Assembly: GCA_963082875.1 (NCBI GenBank)
Contig: OY720097.1
Coordinates: 7,882,501 to 7,946,500, forward strand
Source of the DNA: Corella eumyota
Lineage: Eukaryota; Chordata; Ascidiacea; Phlebobranchia; Corellidae
Direction of reading: 5' to 3'
DNA length: 64,000 nt
Shown here: piece after piece, positions 24,467 through 37,600 of the stretch
How positions within the stretch are numbered: position 1 is the first letter of the stretch
Layout: the number at the start of each line of letters is the position of its first letter
Notes under the pieces: model-generated
Told to the model about the DNA's origin: nothing
What the model saw: the letters and a program-made list of their open reading frames with translations, nothing else
The model's database searches: none
Made by a program: the position numbers and the translations under genes

Positions 24467-27400
24467 ATGGAGCCAACTCATAAGGTTAATGATTTGTGGT
24501 TTTGTAAAAACATAGAATGTACTTTTTGTTAGTTGTAAAATTTTATTACAATTTCTTTCCTGTTAACCATGTTTTAAAAAGCATGGCATATCACAAACAA
24601 CAAATAAGATTCTAGATTCGTTTGTTCATATATTTGTCAGTCTGTATATATATATATTTATTCTCGATATGGGAAGGTTGACTTCATGACTTAGAAGTAA
24701 TATCAGTTACTTGACCCAGTCTCAAGTTGCCTTTGGCAGTCTGGAATAATATAAAATATAATTGCATGAAAATGATGCTGCTGATGAGTTGCTGGGTCAG
24801 CAAAAGTTCATATTGTTTATAGCGCGTTACTTAGGGCATTACAGCATAAGAATAGTGGGGATCGAACCCACGACCTTATGTTGTAGCATTATTAAACAAG
24901 ATGCTATATTTAGTATTAATACCTCTTGCCAAAATCAAACCAACATGGAATAATTAGGCATTATTAATAATATAAAGAACCAAAACAGGCAAAGATCGCT
25001 TAAGACAAGGCCAGGCCTGGTTTCAGAATTTTTTTATACGTGGGCTCAGAATTTTTAAATCAAGAATATATAATTTTTGTAAACCTATAATAAATTTTGA
25101 TTTTTTTTTTAGATTTCTAAAACCAAATTAACAAAAGGTTGCTACCGACTAATTTTTCCACTCCTGAGGCAGGAAGAAGGTTCAATAAGTGGTGGAGAAA
25201 GATCAAGTGAAAGTGAGGGGGAAAGGTTAGAGCCATCTGATGAAACAAAATCACCAGACTACTCTTCACCAACCAGTGGAGTGGTAAACCTTTTTCCTTT
25301 GCAAAAACAAATGTATTTTAAAGTTCTTGGGAGTCGCAATGGGGCCTTGGTTTAAGGATATTGATATATACTAAGATTTAATTATATAAAAAATTAATGA
25401 CTAAAATTTTACAGAGGCTTTCACTTGCCCCCATTAACAACTCTGTGGTTCAAAGGGAAATTCATTTAATAGAGCAGTATTTAAGAGATAGTGGGGTGAT
25501 AGCAAACATTCAAAATTTTACAACTCTGCTTTTAAACACGGCTATTTTACCATACAATCCCTACCCCGGTTTTATTAGAAGATGTAGGCAACTATCTGAA
25601 AGGTAAATTAATTTTGGATTAAATTTTATTTGTTAATTTGCTACTCATAATATCCAATGATAAGCTTAGTTTGAATTATAAAATTTGTAAATACTTTGTT
25701 GATTACCTGAAATGTTAAATGTCAGCGTGTTAACACTTTTTTTAGGTTTCAAATGTTTAAAAAACCTATTTCCGACATTCGACTAAACTTGGACAAAGTA
25801 ACATACAAAGTTGGTACTGGAATATTGCATGGATTAAAAGGTGGACAGGGTAATATATGGGGCTTAGAGCATATTGTTTCTCATGTTAACCCTAAATTTT
25901 TGGAACCATTTCTCTCTGTTGTTCCGTTAATTACCATTTCTAATGAAATAGCTACTGCTAAGTGTAGACAAAAGGTAAATTTTTTAATCTAAATTTTTTA
26001 ACCTAAAAGTTATACTTTATTTAATAACTTTTTTAAATAATCATGTTTTAGGGTTACTGTTTTTTTAAGTTAAAAGATATGTTTTACTTTAAAGGTGTCT
26101 CTCTTGATTTCTTTAAGTGGACCTTGTGTATTTAGCGGTTCATTCTATCCAATTTGGAACAACATTGAATTAAAAGTTGCAGTTTTATTGGCCTCGAATG
26201 ATTTGGTAACAGCCTCTAAAGTATTTTTGGAATTTTTAGTGGCCGACTTAAATCACATGAAAAAACAGGACACATGCATTTTATTAGGTATATAAATTAT
26301 TATTTTGTATTGCTTATGTGGGTTTGTTCCAGATAACCTTAGGTGATATGTTTTTATATTTCTATTGAAAAATAGTGTAAAATTTTGTTGTGTTTGATCT
26401 TTCCATAACTGTCAGGCTCAAGGGCAAATAGTGTAGTATTTATGTGGGTAAAACCATATACATTATCATTCGTAGTCCAGTGCCAAAACTGGCATACTAA
26501 ACTGTCACTCTTATCTTGCGTAGTCAAAATGCTAAGACTAGTATACTATACTATCACTTTTACTTTTTGGTGTATTATTATTTTTATTTTTAAGTGGGTA
26601 AAATCTAAATATGTAAGCAAACAAGAATTTAATGTTCTTACTTATAGGTATTGAGGTACCACTTGAGAGCCAAGTTGGTTGGACAAATCAAACATTTCCA
26701 AGAATAAACATTTTAAAAATTCTTGAGAATTACAACACTGGGGAATCTAAGTTTAAACAACTGGTGTTGCATGCCATTGTGTCAAAGAAAAGAATTACTG
26801 TTAATTTTCTACTTGTCCGGAAAGGGAATCAGGTATTATCCAAGTACACGCCTGCATCTAAAATGTACAACTTAATGATGATACAAAGTGGTTCATTTAA
26901 TCAGAATTTGCCAAACAGGTTAAGCATTGTTTAAATAAAATACTTTATGCATCAAAATGACTACACATAGCAACCAGCAGACTACACATAGTAACCAATG
27001 TTGTTAAATGATAAAATATTGCTAAAAAACACACAACTACTGTTATAAAAATTTAAATATCTGCAATGTTTTTATTAGTTTGCTTAAAAAGTTTTTTATT
27101 GTGCATGAATAGTAAGGGTTTAAATTGCTTAAACATTGTAAAATAGTTTTTATTTTATTTTTTACTTTTATTTTTGTTGCAGAAAATTAAAGCAGCCTTT
27201 ACATCAACTTGTTATTTCAACTCTTCCTTTTCAAGCTTTGCATGAGGGGATATTTTATGATCGCCAACAAGCAGATGACTACATCTTATCCTTTCATAAG
27301 TATTACGCATCTGGTTTGGGTGGAAAACAGGGAACTATTGACCCTATGACTTCAGATAAACTTCAGCCGATTATACAAGTAATTTAAAGAGTGCCAGTAA

Positions 27401-28406
27401 TCAAGAAAAAAGCCTTTGATATTAAATTTAATTTAACTGTTTATGCAAGCGACATCCTTTTTTAAATCAGTTAGTAATTGTTTTTTAACACTACCAAGGC
27501 TTGGCAAATGAAGGTTGCTAACAGTGTACTTGTGCATGCTCCCTTTCCAACAATACATTACACTCTCTTGTTATACTTGGCTCAATCAAGAACAAAATCG
27601 TTTGCTAAACATGCTGAGGAAGACCTAGCTATTGAGGTATGTCAATTTAATTTTTTTTTAACCTTAAAAATGCCATAATGCATAACTTATTTTAGCAAAA
27701 TATGTGTTTGGTTAATATTTCAGTTTTATGGTAGTTTTTTTATAATTCATTCCAATTTTTTTTCCTTTTAGGTTTGTAGGTTTTCTAGGGGAAGTGCAAC
27801 TAAATTAAAGAATATTTTGTTTTTCACCGAAGTTGTGAAACAAATGCTAACTGTTGAAGAAGATAAATTGGAAACTTACACAAATGAAATAATTTATCAC
27901 GCTCGCAAACTGTTACTTGATTTTGTAGAGGAAAATTTGTAAGTAGAATTTTTGTAATATTAATGTATTAAAGTTTTGTTTAATTAATTGTAAAATGTAA
28001 TTTTTACCTTTTAGTGAAGATGTTTCATCTGAAATATTATCTCTAAAGCATTTAGTTACAACAACTTGTGTTACCTCGAATCAAAATGACTTGTCAAGTG
28101 TACAATGCTTTCAAGAACTAAATGATTACATTTTGTTTTTGATTTATGGGTTATCTGCAAATGCTCTTGAGAAATGTGCAGCTATTTTGGTAAAACAAAT
28201 AAATTAAAATTAAAGTTATAGAGGACAAATTAATTTTGTGATATTTTTAGTTGTTAAAAACTCGACTTGAAGCAACCTACCCTCACTTGCAATACCAGAA
28301 AAAATTCGCTGACAAACAATCTCCCTATCCTCATGGAATAAAAAACTCCAATTGGACTGAAATTGATACTTTAAGCAAGTTTACAATAAATCTTTTAGCA
28401 ACCTAA
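24467..28406 (+). CDS. Unrecognised multi-exon protein, block A
   Basis: Exons read in one continuous frame: 24467-24484 (tentative first exon, MEPTHK), 25113-25283, 25415-25602, 25746-25974, 26095-26287, 26648-26918, 27183-27378, 27499-27636, 27772-27938, 28015-28189, 28251-28406; 633 residues. I do not recognise the family. The N-terminus has a Ser/Glu-rich, probably disordered stretch (residues ~24-62, GSISGGERSSESEGERLEPS). After that it is a folded, largely helical and hydrophobic protein without signal peptide or clear membrane helix, for example YTLLLYLAQSRTKSFAKHAEEDL. Two segments, TLLLNTAILPYNPYP and GPCVFSGSF, recur in diverged form in block B, and RFQMFKKPISDIRL also matches. Eleven introns-phased exons argue for an ordinary host gene. 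The last exon runs to a TAA at 28404; it could instead splice on to block B, see findings. Confidence 0.8.
24640..24905 (-). mobile_element. tRNA-derived SINE in intron 1 of block A
   Basis: The reverse strand carries a near-consensus B box (GGTTCGATCC) in CATAAGGTCGTGGGTTCGAT at about 24850-24880. The body, read on the plus strand, has CTTGACCCAGTCTCAAGTTGCC, GGGTCAGCAAAAGTTCATAT and TTGTTTATAGCGCGTTACTTAG, all matching the element at 50262-50470. The tail side is TTTATTCTCGATATGGGAAGG. Confidence 0.75.
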
Positions 28407-28600
28407 ATAATTTTGTTTTAGTTTTCTGGTAATAAGTAAATGTTATTTTTTTGTAAAAACTGTGATGTAATTAAGAAACAACTTATAACTCTATATATTT
28501 AAGCAGTTGGCCTTTACCCTATACTTAATGTATAAACTTGTAAAAGTGCACATCTAATTTACTAGCTTTTAAAATTTATGCCAATAAAACAATTTTTTAA

Positions 28601-31140
28601 TTAGAAATTGACAAGCAATTCGTCACACTGAACTCACAAGCCCCGAAAAGCATTTCCCCACATTTTACATTAATGCAATACAGTGCTGATTGTCGCCTAG
28701 ATGAAACTTGGATTGACTTTCTTAAAACTTTACTTCTGTTTGAAAATGGTTTACCTCCAAATCCTTATCCTGTTCTGATATTTATTTTAAAAAAGGGAAA
28801 CACGAGGTAATATAGATTAATCTATGTTTATGTTGTCTCTGAATTCTTACAAAATTTATGTCATCCTTAGAAACTTTATTTTGCTTATTTTAAACAAAAT
28901 ACCCTTGGTTATGATATGTAAAAACTCTTCTAAGAATGGACTTTGGTTTAGCTATTTCATTTTTGTACAGAATGCAGTGCTTTTTTGAAAGTGACAGAAT
29001 ATCATCAATAAGATTATTGCAGGACAAGATTGTAAATGTTGAACAATTAAGAAATATTTGTAATATACCTGGAACTATGGCATTTGGCACTCGTACGTAA
29101 TAAATTTAATATTTTTCCGTAAAAGAATTATCTTTACTGGATTATGTCTTGAAACTTTTAAGATAAATACTATTTCATGTTTTAGGAGCATCTCTTATGC
29201 TTGTTAATCTTCTTGGCTTCAGACAATCTTATGAACTTGCATCCAAAGTTATTCCTGTTCCTCCAGGGAGCACAGTCACCGGAGGACCTCTTCTGTCAGG
29301 ATCTTTTCAAGTAAAATATAAAATAATAAACCTTTAAATGGGCCTATTAAAATTAGGTTTTCGGTTATTTAATAACTTGTCAATTTTTTGAAATTTATTC
29401 AAGATCACCATTTGTCCTGGAATATCACCACCTGTGACGTATTATGGAAGTTTAAATTCCTTTATGTCTTTTCTAAGTTTAAATGAATATTATTTTATTA
29501 ATGGACCAGCTGGCCACCATCAACCTGGTGCAGTTGCATTATCAAAACTTAGTAAGATCATATTTACTTCAATTTATAATTTTTAAATTTAGTCTGCATA
29601 TAACATAGTGCAATCTTAAATTTTAAGTGTATTTGACATGTAATATTTTTTTAAATTTTTTAGTTTTATCGCATCTGATTAATTTAAAAAAAGAAGGTGT
29701 GATTTTACACCAGGCCCTCTTTGGAGGCATTGTCCTGTACCTTAGAAACCTTGTATTAGCACCAGCACGGTAACAAAATTACTTATACACAAGCGTTTAA
29801 CTTAGTAAGATCTAAATTAAAGAAATGTTTAGAATTCACAATTATTTTAAATCGAATGCAGCATTTTTATTTTTTTTATTGTTTAGGTTTGAAAGTGAGT
29901 TTAGTGCTGCTATCACTGGCAGCCAATTGGTCCAGCTTTCATTCTTTTATCCTCTTAAATGGAGATATATTTTGATTAAGAAGAAATTGCTTATTCATTT
30001 TATTGATGAGGAGAATGGAAAGTAAGATATAAATTTATGTATTCACCTATAATTATTCAGTTAAAAATAATTTAAATTGTAAATTTTTACAAAAAGATAT
30101 AAATTGGGTAAATAAATTTATTCTTTTTCTTTTATGATTTTAGACTTACACCAATGTACAGAGATATATCTTTATCTGAAAATCCGAAAATGAGCATATT
30201 TCTACATGCTGAAGATGCTAACCACTGTTGCAATACTATGAAAATTTCTACACCAACCAATACCCAAAAAGATAAAATAACAGAATTATGGAAGTCTATG
30301 CAATGGCCGCAGTTAGTTGAACATCTAATTTGTGATATTGTGAGCAAGAGATCAAGTAAAAGGCCTGAAACAGAAACTTATTTAGAAGCTATCCTTGCCT
30401 TTTCGTGGAGGTATTACAGCAGTATACCTGGCCAGGTATGAAATTTTATTGTGCAACAAAAAAATATTAAAATAAATTGTAAATTACAAAAAAATTTTGT
30501 TATAAATTTTTAGATTTATTATTTGATGGAATTGAACAAAGCACTGCAGGGTATTTTAAGAAATGCTTCTTCTGCAGTTGAGGAAAATCTTTCAGTTAAC
30601 TCTGTTATCAACCCAGCTCTGGTTGAAACGTTTTTAATCCAATACAGGTAAAAAAACTTTAACGAAATTTCTATATACCTTGTTCATGTAAACATAGTTA
30701 AATTCTAATAAACAGTATGTATGTATTACAGTTAATATTTTTTTATAAATCCTTTAACTATGTTATATCTTATTAGTTTGTAATAATTAAAAAAAAAGTT
30801 GTTTTATTGATAGGACAAAATTAAATGAGGTATTGGAAAGAGGGTCCTGCTTAGCGCCCATAGGTTTAGCTGACTATCTTCAAGAAAAGTTAAATGTTGT
30901 TGCATTCAGAAATCCTCAGAACAATGAATTTTATGTTAAATATGACAAAGAGGTATATGTTTAAAATAAATAATTCAAATTTAAAACTGTTTAGAGCTAA
31001 CTTTTGGTATTATATTTTAGTCAATACAAATACTTTCCGACACAAATGGCTTTATTAAGGGAATACACAACTCTTCTGCGAGTGAACTTTTTAAATCTTC
31101 ACCAAATGTTTTAAAATATATAAATGATGGTTTAAGTTAA
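28601..31140 (+). CDS. Unrecognised multi-exon protein, block B (related to block A)
   Basis: Exons: 28605-28806, 28971-29092, 29186-29310, 29404-29551, 29664-29769, 29887-30021, 30144-30435, 30514-30647, 30814-30952, 31021-31140. From the first in-frame ATG (28667) it encodes 486 residues; the frame is open back to 28601 and the extra residues (LEIDKQFVTLNSQAPKSISP) look real because APKS aligns with APIN of block A. Shared motifs with block A in the same order are TLLLFENGLPPNPYP, RMQCFFESDRISSIRL and GGPLLSGSF. The rest has hydrophobic helices (ALFGGIVLYLRNLVLAPAR) and a strand-rich part (KWRYILIKKKLLIHFIDEENG) whose wording weakly recalls the last longin domain of HPS1; I do not rely on that. 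Either the C-terminal half of one ~1,100-residue protein or a tandem paralogue. Confidence 0.75.
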
Positions 31141-31787
31141 GATGTTGATTAATATCAAGTGATGTGGATTTAATTTTTTTCCTGTAAATATTTTGCAGTT
31201 TTTGGTAGTAAAATTATATTTTTTTGATAAAAATTTTTATAACAATAAAGTTTTATTATGTTTAAGTTAAAAAGTTAGATTTAATAAAATTTATAATTGA
31301 TTGTAGACTTCAATTTCGTTTTTAAAGTAAAAAAGAAAAATCTTAAGTTTAAGATGAAAAATATGAAGTCGTAACAGGTGAAAGACACAAGGTTACTAAA
31401 TTCCATTTAATCTAATATTTACCAAGGTAATTTAGCTATTACTGTTAAAAGCCTTTTATTTGATTTTTTACTGAACTATTATACTTTGTCAAATCTTCCA
31501 TTTTCTTTCTACCATTTTAAGGCAATTTTTTTTCGCTCTGGTAACTCTTTATGACTCGGCATTTTACATAGTCGAGATTTTTCTTTAATGTCACTTTTTT
31601 TGTGATATATATAAAAGAATACGTAACCCATAGTAGACATAAATATAAACCTACGCTTCCGCAACGTAATTTTAGTATAAACTAACCATAACGTTAAATT
31701 AGGTGTTGTGTATATTATAATTCGTTCAGATTTAGAAATTTTAATATTTAACAGTCTGAATAAACCAAAGAAAAAAGTAAAATAAAA
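31141..31787. other. Spacer and presumed promoter of the ZFAND2B-like gene
   Basis: AT-rich, with AATAAA signals for block B at about 31243 and the leader of the next gene at its right end. No other feature seen. Confidence 0.5.
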
Positions 31788-33637
31788 ATGGAATTTCCAG
31801 ATTTAGGAAAACATTGCTCGGATGGCTTCTGTAACAAACTTGGTAAATTAAAATATTATTTTTTTATATCTTTTTATAAACTAAACAATAATAAATTTTT
31901 ATAGGACTTTCTAAACATTAAAAATTAATTTGTTTCAGATTTTTTGCCAATGCAATGTGACGCTTGTAACAAAATCTTCTGGTAAGTATTAACCTTAAAT
32001 TACTTTTTATCTGTTTAAAATGTTCTAGTTTTAGTCTAAAAATAAATTGTTAATAATTTTAAAGTAACACACATATTCGATATGATGACCACAAGTGTAC
32101 ATCAGCATACAAAAAAGACGTGCAGGTACCAGTCTGTCCCCTTTGTGCCAAACCTATTCCAGTGCCAAGAGGTGAAGCACCTGATATTAAAGTGGGTGAA
32201 CATATAGACAGAGATTGTCAATCTGATCCAGCTAAAGAAAAAAGAAAGGTAAATTTTTGATTGAATATGTTAAACTACGTTTTATAGGACGCCAGAAGTT
32301 TGGGCATAAAATGATTTTGCTTTGTGTAGCTATCAAAATAAAATAAATTAGGCACTACTGAAGTAAACATGTTTATACATGTTTTTAATCAAGATTACAA
32401 TTTAAACATTTTTAATATATATACATGTTTGTAATCAAGATTACAATTTATACATTTTTAGTTTTTTTAAAAGCCTGCTAATTTTAAACAACTTCTCTGT
32501 GTAATAATTAAATTTTTTTTGTTTATAGGCCTATGCAAATCGTTGTTCTGCATCGAAATGTAAGCAGCGAGAATTAATGCCAGTAATTTGTTCAAGCTGT
32601 AGGTTAAACTTTTGTTTAAGACATCGACACCCACAAGATCATGACTGTAAGGGATACCAAGGCAGTGGTAGATCAGTTTCAAGTGCTGGGTAAGGTTTTA
32701 ATTATGTAAATTCAGACAGAAACAAAAAACAATGCAAATACTATAAGGAGTAGGGCTACCATTTAATAAGGCTTTGTGCTTTGTAAACTTTTATTTTGCC
32801 TTTTGGTTGCTTAACATTAACAAAATGTTTTTGTAGGTAAAAACAATTTTAAACAATTAAAATCTCAATAATTAAAATGCCAACTTATAATTATAATGCC
32901 AACTTAAATGTTAAATACTTAAAGTCCATTTTTTTGATTTTCTTTTTTTACAGTGCTGCTGCTGCACAAAGATACAACAACAAAGCAAGTTCTTCGAGAT
33001 CAAAAACTGTTTCTACCTCAAAACCTCAACAAACTTATTTGCACAATGTTGGAAGAGATTTGGACAGGTGAAAATTAAAAAAAAATTATAATAAATAAAC
33101 AGACATTTTTTATAATTTTCGTTAGTGTTATAACGTTGTATACGTATTATATTTATAGGGAAAGACGAGAAAGACAAGGAAACGTGCAACGTGTCCAAAG
33201 CAATATGGTAAGTTTAAACTTTCATACAAGTTTACAAAGCATCAGAAGTTTGATTTAAAAATGGTACTAAATTAATATGGTTTTAAAATTTTACAGACTG
33301 AAGATGAAGCACTGGCAAGAGCCTTACAACTCTCTGTACAAGATAATGAAATTCCTGAATCCGAGTAAGTTAGAATACTTTCAGTTTTAACTGAACTTAA
33401 TAATACTCTTATAATAAAAGAAAAAAATTTTAAATAAAACTTTTGCTGTAAAAAGTACAATATTAGGAATATTCTTTATAAGATTAGATTTATTGTGTAT
33501 TTCATAGAATGACGCAAGAGCAAAAGGATATGAAATTTGCAGCCCAACTTCAAAGGGAAGAAGAGGAAGCATTAAGGAGAAGGAATCAAAATAGAAATTC
33601 CACTAGCTCTTCATCATCTAATTGTAGACTTTCATAA
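31788..33637 (+). CDS. ZFAND2B: AN1-type zinc finger protein 2B (AIRAPL)
   Basis: Proteasome- and p97-associated adaptor handling misfolded and ER-translocating proteins. Eight exons: 31788-31842, 31939-31981, 32065-32248, 32529-32689, 32954-33067, 33159-33207, 33297-33364, 33508-33637; 267 residues. It opens MEFPDLGKHCSDGFCNKLDF, with the first AN1 finger (residues ~10-50, CDACNKIFC...HKCTSAY), then QVPVCPLCAKPIPVPRGE and the second AN1 finger (~90-140, CSASKCKQRELMPVICSSC...HRHPQDHDC). A ubiquitin-interacting motif follows (TEDEALARALQLSVQD), then a second helix with similar spacing (KDMKFAAQLQREEEEAL). The end is SNCRLS: Cys-Arg-Leu-Ser fits a CaaX prenylation box, as in human AIRAPL (CSLC). 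This separates it from ZFAND2A, which lacks UIMs and CaaX. Confidence 0.95.
32371..32461. repeat. Two-copy tandem repeat in a ZFAND2B intron
   Basis: A ~50-base unit containing ACATGTTT, TAATCAAGATTACAATTTA and ACATTTTTA is present twice in tandem, with two or three mismatches, a few dozen bases before the acceptor of exon 4. Confidence 0.75.
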
Positions 33638-34602
33638 CTTTTTTTAACTTCTATTTTAATGTAAATCACATCTTTTAGCTCCCTTCTTTTTCTAATATTT
33701 CCTTCTGTATTTTAACTTTCTTATTTTTGCTCTTATTTTGTTGAAGCAAATTTAATCTATATAATACCTAACTTTCACAAGATTCTTTTTAATTTTACTT
33801 CCATCATACACATATATAGATTTTAACTTTAGTATTTCTGTGGTATATAGTTCATATTGTATTGGTGGGCAAATGCTTTAAATTTAGCGTATGTGCAATA
33901 TTTATAAAAAATTTTTATTTTATATTTATTTTTTTGAAGTCATTGGAGTGTAGCACAACGCGGTTATCTGTTCAAGTTTAAAAAGAAAATAAGATTCGGC
34001 AACTAATTTCGGCCACTGTATTTTATAAGTACACCCTTTACTAATTAAATCTGCCTTTTAAAATAATTTTATAAAGTTTCCCTCTTTTAGGCCTTTTTGT
34101 TTTAATTAAGTAATATAATAGTTATTTTTGCATGCAAATATCTAGTACAGTGCTTCGTTTTTATCGTGAATAAAAAAACAGCTTGAAATCGATATTTCGT
34201 CAATAATTATCCTATAATTTAGTTTTAGGCAAAACGTGTTATAACATTTAAAACTTACCGCCAATGCGTTACTTAATAAACGTCGCATAACATATATTAA
34301 AATTTCTAGGTATTGAGTTTAGGTGTACCTGCATTTCTTTATTAACTTAAAAAGAAAAATCGAATAAATATTAAATGCGTTTATTGAAACCATACTAAGT
34401 TTAAAATGTAATTGAAAATATTTTTGCTTCAATAATACGCCCAATTTAAAGTTCCAGTTTATTTACTTGGCCAAAAATTAACTAAAGTTACAGTTTATTT
34501 ATGTAATTTTTTTTAAAAACAGAATCAAAAAAATAAAGTTCCTTGCTAGGGATTTAATTACGACTAAAGTAACGGACTTGGCCCAGATTATTGTGTTAAT
34601 AT
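33638..34602. other. Convergent intergenic region
   Basis: Holds the 3' ends of the ZFAND2B-like gene (plus) and the BPI-like gene (minus). AT-rich, with AATAAA-type signals. Around 34450-34500 the words AAAGTTCCAGTTTATTTA and AAAGTTACAGTTTATTTA form a short direct repeat. No gene seen. Confidence 0.5.
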
Positions 34603-37600
34603 TTATGGATCATAAAAAGCACTGGTTGATATAAGAACCGCATCCTAAAAAGAGAAATTAACGTTAAATTGAAGTAGCTTAAATTTTAAAATGGCAACCC
34701 TAATTTTGAACTTACCCTTTTCATTAAAAGTAAAGGATTCTCAATGGTGTAGTCCAGTATTTTGGGAATCTCAATCCCGGAATTCCCCAAAGCTAAAACA
34801 AACTCATTAATTAACTAAATTGAAGGCCTCTAGTTTAAAAAAAATAAAAATTAAAAACCGAAAATTACCGACGTTAAAATGTATTAAAGTTTTGTATTAC
34901 CAGAAAGTTGATTTCTTATAATCCGTGGTAGAAGGCTGTGTGTCACAACTCGAGTAAATTCAGAAGGTATAGCCCCTACACTAGTAAAAGTTACATTTCC
35001 ATTAACCGCCCGAAATTCAGGTATTTCTCCTTCCGCCCTTCCATCTACAAATCGAGCCGTCATTGAAGCAAAAAGGTCCTATTTTGACATGTTAAAAATA
35101 TTCATGTAGTTTTTTAAAGAATTTCATCGTTTCGGTTTTACCGAAATAATAGCTTAATGCAAAGTGGGCCTGGGCTGCCTTGTGGTAACAAAACTGCTCC
35201 CCGGTTTAGTTACACATATAGGGAATAAAACAATATAACAAACGTGAACAAGCTTGTTGATTTAATTGTACGTACTAGGCTAATTGTAAGTAACGGAATG
35301 TTACCATTACTGCGCACAAATTCAACTCCAAACGAAAAACTACCGGTAACCAGCATAAATCCATCGACAAATTGGACCGAGGGTGCCTTGTTCGCCATAA
35401 CTCGCGCAACAAAGTTTCTAAAAAATTGTATTTTACAAACGAATTTTAGTTTTGTTTACATGTGATGCTTTATAGCACTTACCCCCCTATATATCTATTT
35501 AGACCTGGTATAATTTCGGCAAGAGTTTCCACCGCTCTGGACAGAGGTACAAATCTTTCTCCTTCGGCCAACTAAAATAATTACATAAAAAATTTAGTTA
35601 AGCACAAAAGTTTAATAAAAACACGTGAAGTACCAAAAATAAGAAAAAGGTTAAAATATGAATGTGTAAAAACGTTAAAACTAACATTTTTTAGCTATAA
35701 AAATACCTACAGAAATTAACTTTATCAAGTTTGATCATACCCTGAGTTCATAAATTTTTGTTGTGAAAAATCCCGCCTCAGTTAAGGTATGTATAAGTGA
35801 GTTAACAGAATAGGTGCTGATAACGAATTGAAGCATTCTCTCGTCGTTAGGAAAATCTCTTACCATTGCAGAACGAAAATTGTCAAAACAGAATTGTGTT
35901 ACGCACCTTCCCCTGTTGTTAACAGTTTATTAGTATTAAGAATATAGTCTTACTGTAGGGGTTTAATCGTATTTGTTTATCATTGGGCAGTTTTGCAGCT
36001 CAAATGTCGTATAAATCATATCACACAACTTTTGGATTTTATTGACCTAGTCATATTTAATAATTGATAACCTGCCGATTTTTTTAGGCGGAGTTTAATA
36101 GTGGTAATTGTAGGAAAGCGAATCGCCAGTTCATCGATAGCAATGCAAAGACTTTTCTTTCAAGTACACAAATGTATAAAATAGATATCAAACCTATCTT
36201 ACATATGGCGATTTTCTTTACCACTGCGCCATTTTAATTGGATCCGTTTTTTTAATTTATTAAAAATTGTGTTAAAAACAAGACCAATGGTCACCCATAA
36301 ATTGAAGTTTAACCTTAGTTTAGTATGGCTTTTTGTTTTTGGAATAAAGACTCCACTCAGCGAATAGCTAACGAACGATGGCGTCACTAATGGATTGTCG
36401 GAAAGTCTCATGTCTAACAAAGTTCGTGGAAACGCAGGAGTCACATCTGACAAAAACGGATTTTTTTAAAAATTACGAAAAAAACAGGAATTATATAATT
36501 TTAATTCAAAATCTAAAAATCCATTAAAAAAAATTACCAGTGTACATTCTAACCAAAAAATCGTTAAGAACAGGAACGGATGTTTGTATCGCAGGACATA
36601 TCTAAATTTTTTGTAAAATTTACTTTAATTTTATAAATAAAATATATACATTTTTTAACTAGTTTTTGTGTTTTTATTACCATATTACGAATTCCTTCCT
36701 TAAGTACTTCGGTTGTGAGACTCAGAAAAAAATTAAATAAAAAACCGAGTGGGTTGTCTATAACTTTAACTTCAACGTCGTCTACCGCAGAAGAGCACGA
36801 ACTTAATTCAAACTGTAAATATAATAAACTGTTAACAGTATTTTCATAATTTTTTTTAAATGATAATGTAACTACACATTTTATGTCGAATAAATACTTT
36901 TTTGCATAACTTAAAATTCACATTTTAAATATAACATTACCCTTGGTTTGCCGTTGTTGTCTCTAAGTGCTTGGACTTTAACGTCTATCTTTAATCCTTC
37001 AGCAGATGCCCTAAACCCGCCGGTTAGCGGCTTCGGAAGTCTAAACCTAAAATATAAAGGTAGTAAAAGGGAAGCAAAAAGATGTAACTGTTAAAAAAAA
37101 TGTGTCAATGTTAATAACAAACCCCCCGAACGATGGACTAAATCTCCAATCCCCACCAATAGTCAAATCACTTCTGTCAATGGATAAAGTAAGTTCTCCA
37201 TTTGACCGAGGTCTGATTTTTGTTTGACCGAATGCAAAGGATTTACTGTTTACACTATTAAAAAAAAAAATTATAAACAAAAAAGGTTTTAAAAATATAT
37301 AAAAATATGGACCTACTATAAAGTATGATATCTTTATTATTCAAATCAAAGGGTACCGTAGCCTAACAATACTAGCCTTTAACATACCTGTAACGTGGTT
37401 ACTGATTTTATTTGAATAAGGTACTAGTACGCTTTTAAAAACCATTTTAACAAAATTATTAAGCAAATTATTGTAACACTTGTCATGGCTTAACCTTCGC
37501 AGCGAAGTTACTTACTTAGAAAATCCAAAAGTTTCGTCACTATAATCAGGTAATCTAAAAGTTTCAACTTTTGCTCGCAGTTGACGCAAAATTACTTGTT

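Noticed and set aside
24467-31140. Assignment of blocks A/B to INTS2, HPS1 or a Mediator subunit
   Set aside because: Only isolated words agree (for example ATYPHL with INTS2, LIHFI...NGK with HPS1); the rest does not align.
24467-31140. A virus-derived capsid-like gene
   Set aside because: No specific viral motif, and the many short phased introns fit a host gene.
36295-36446. Later donor for BPI-like exon 7 at 36294
   Set aside because: It leaves phase 0 and brings a stop soon after the exon 8 acceptor; the donor at 36313 keeps the frame.
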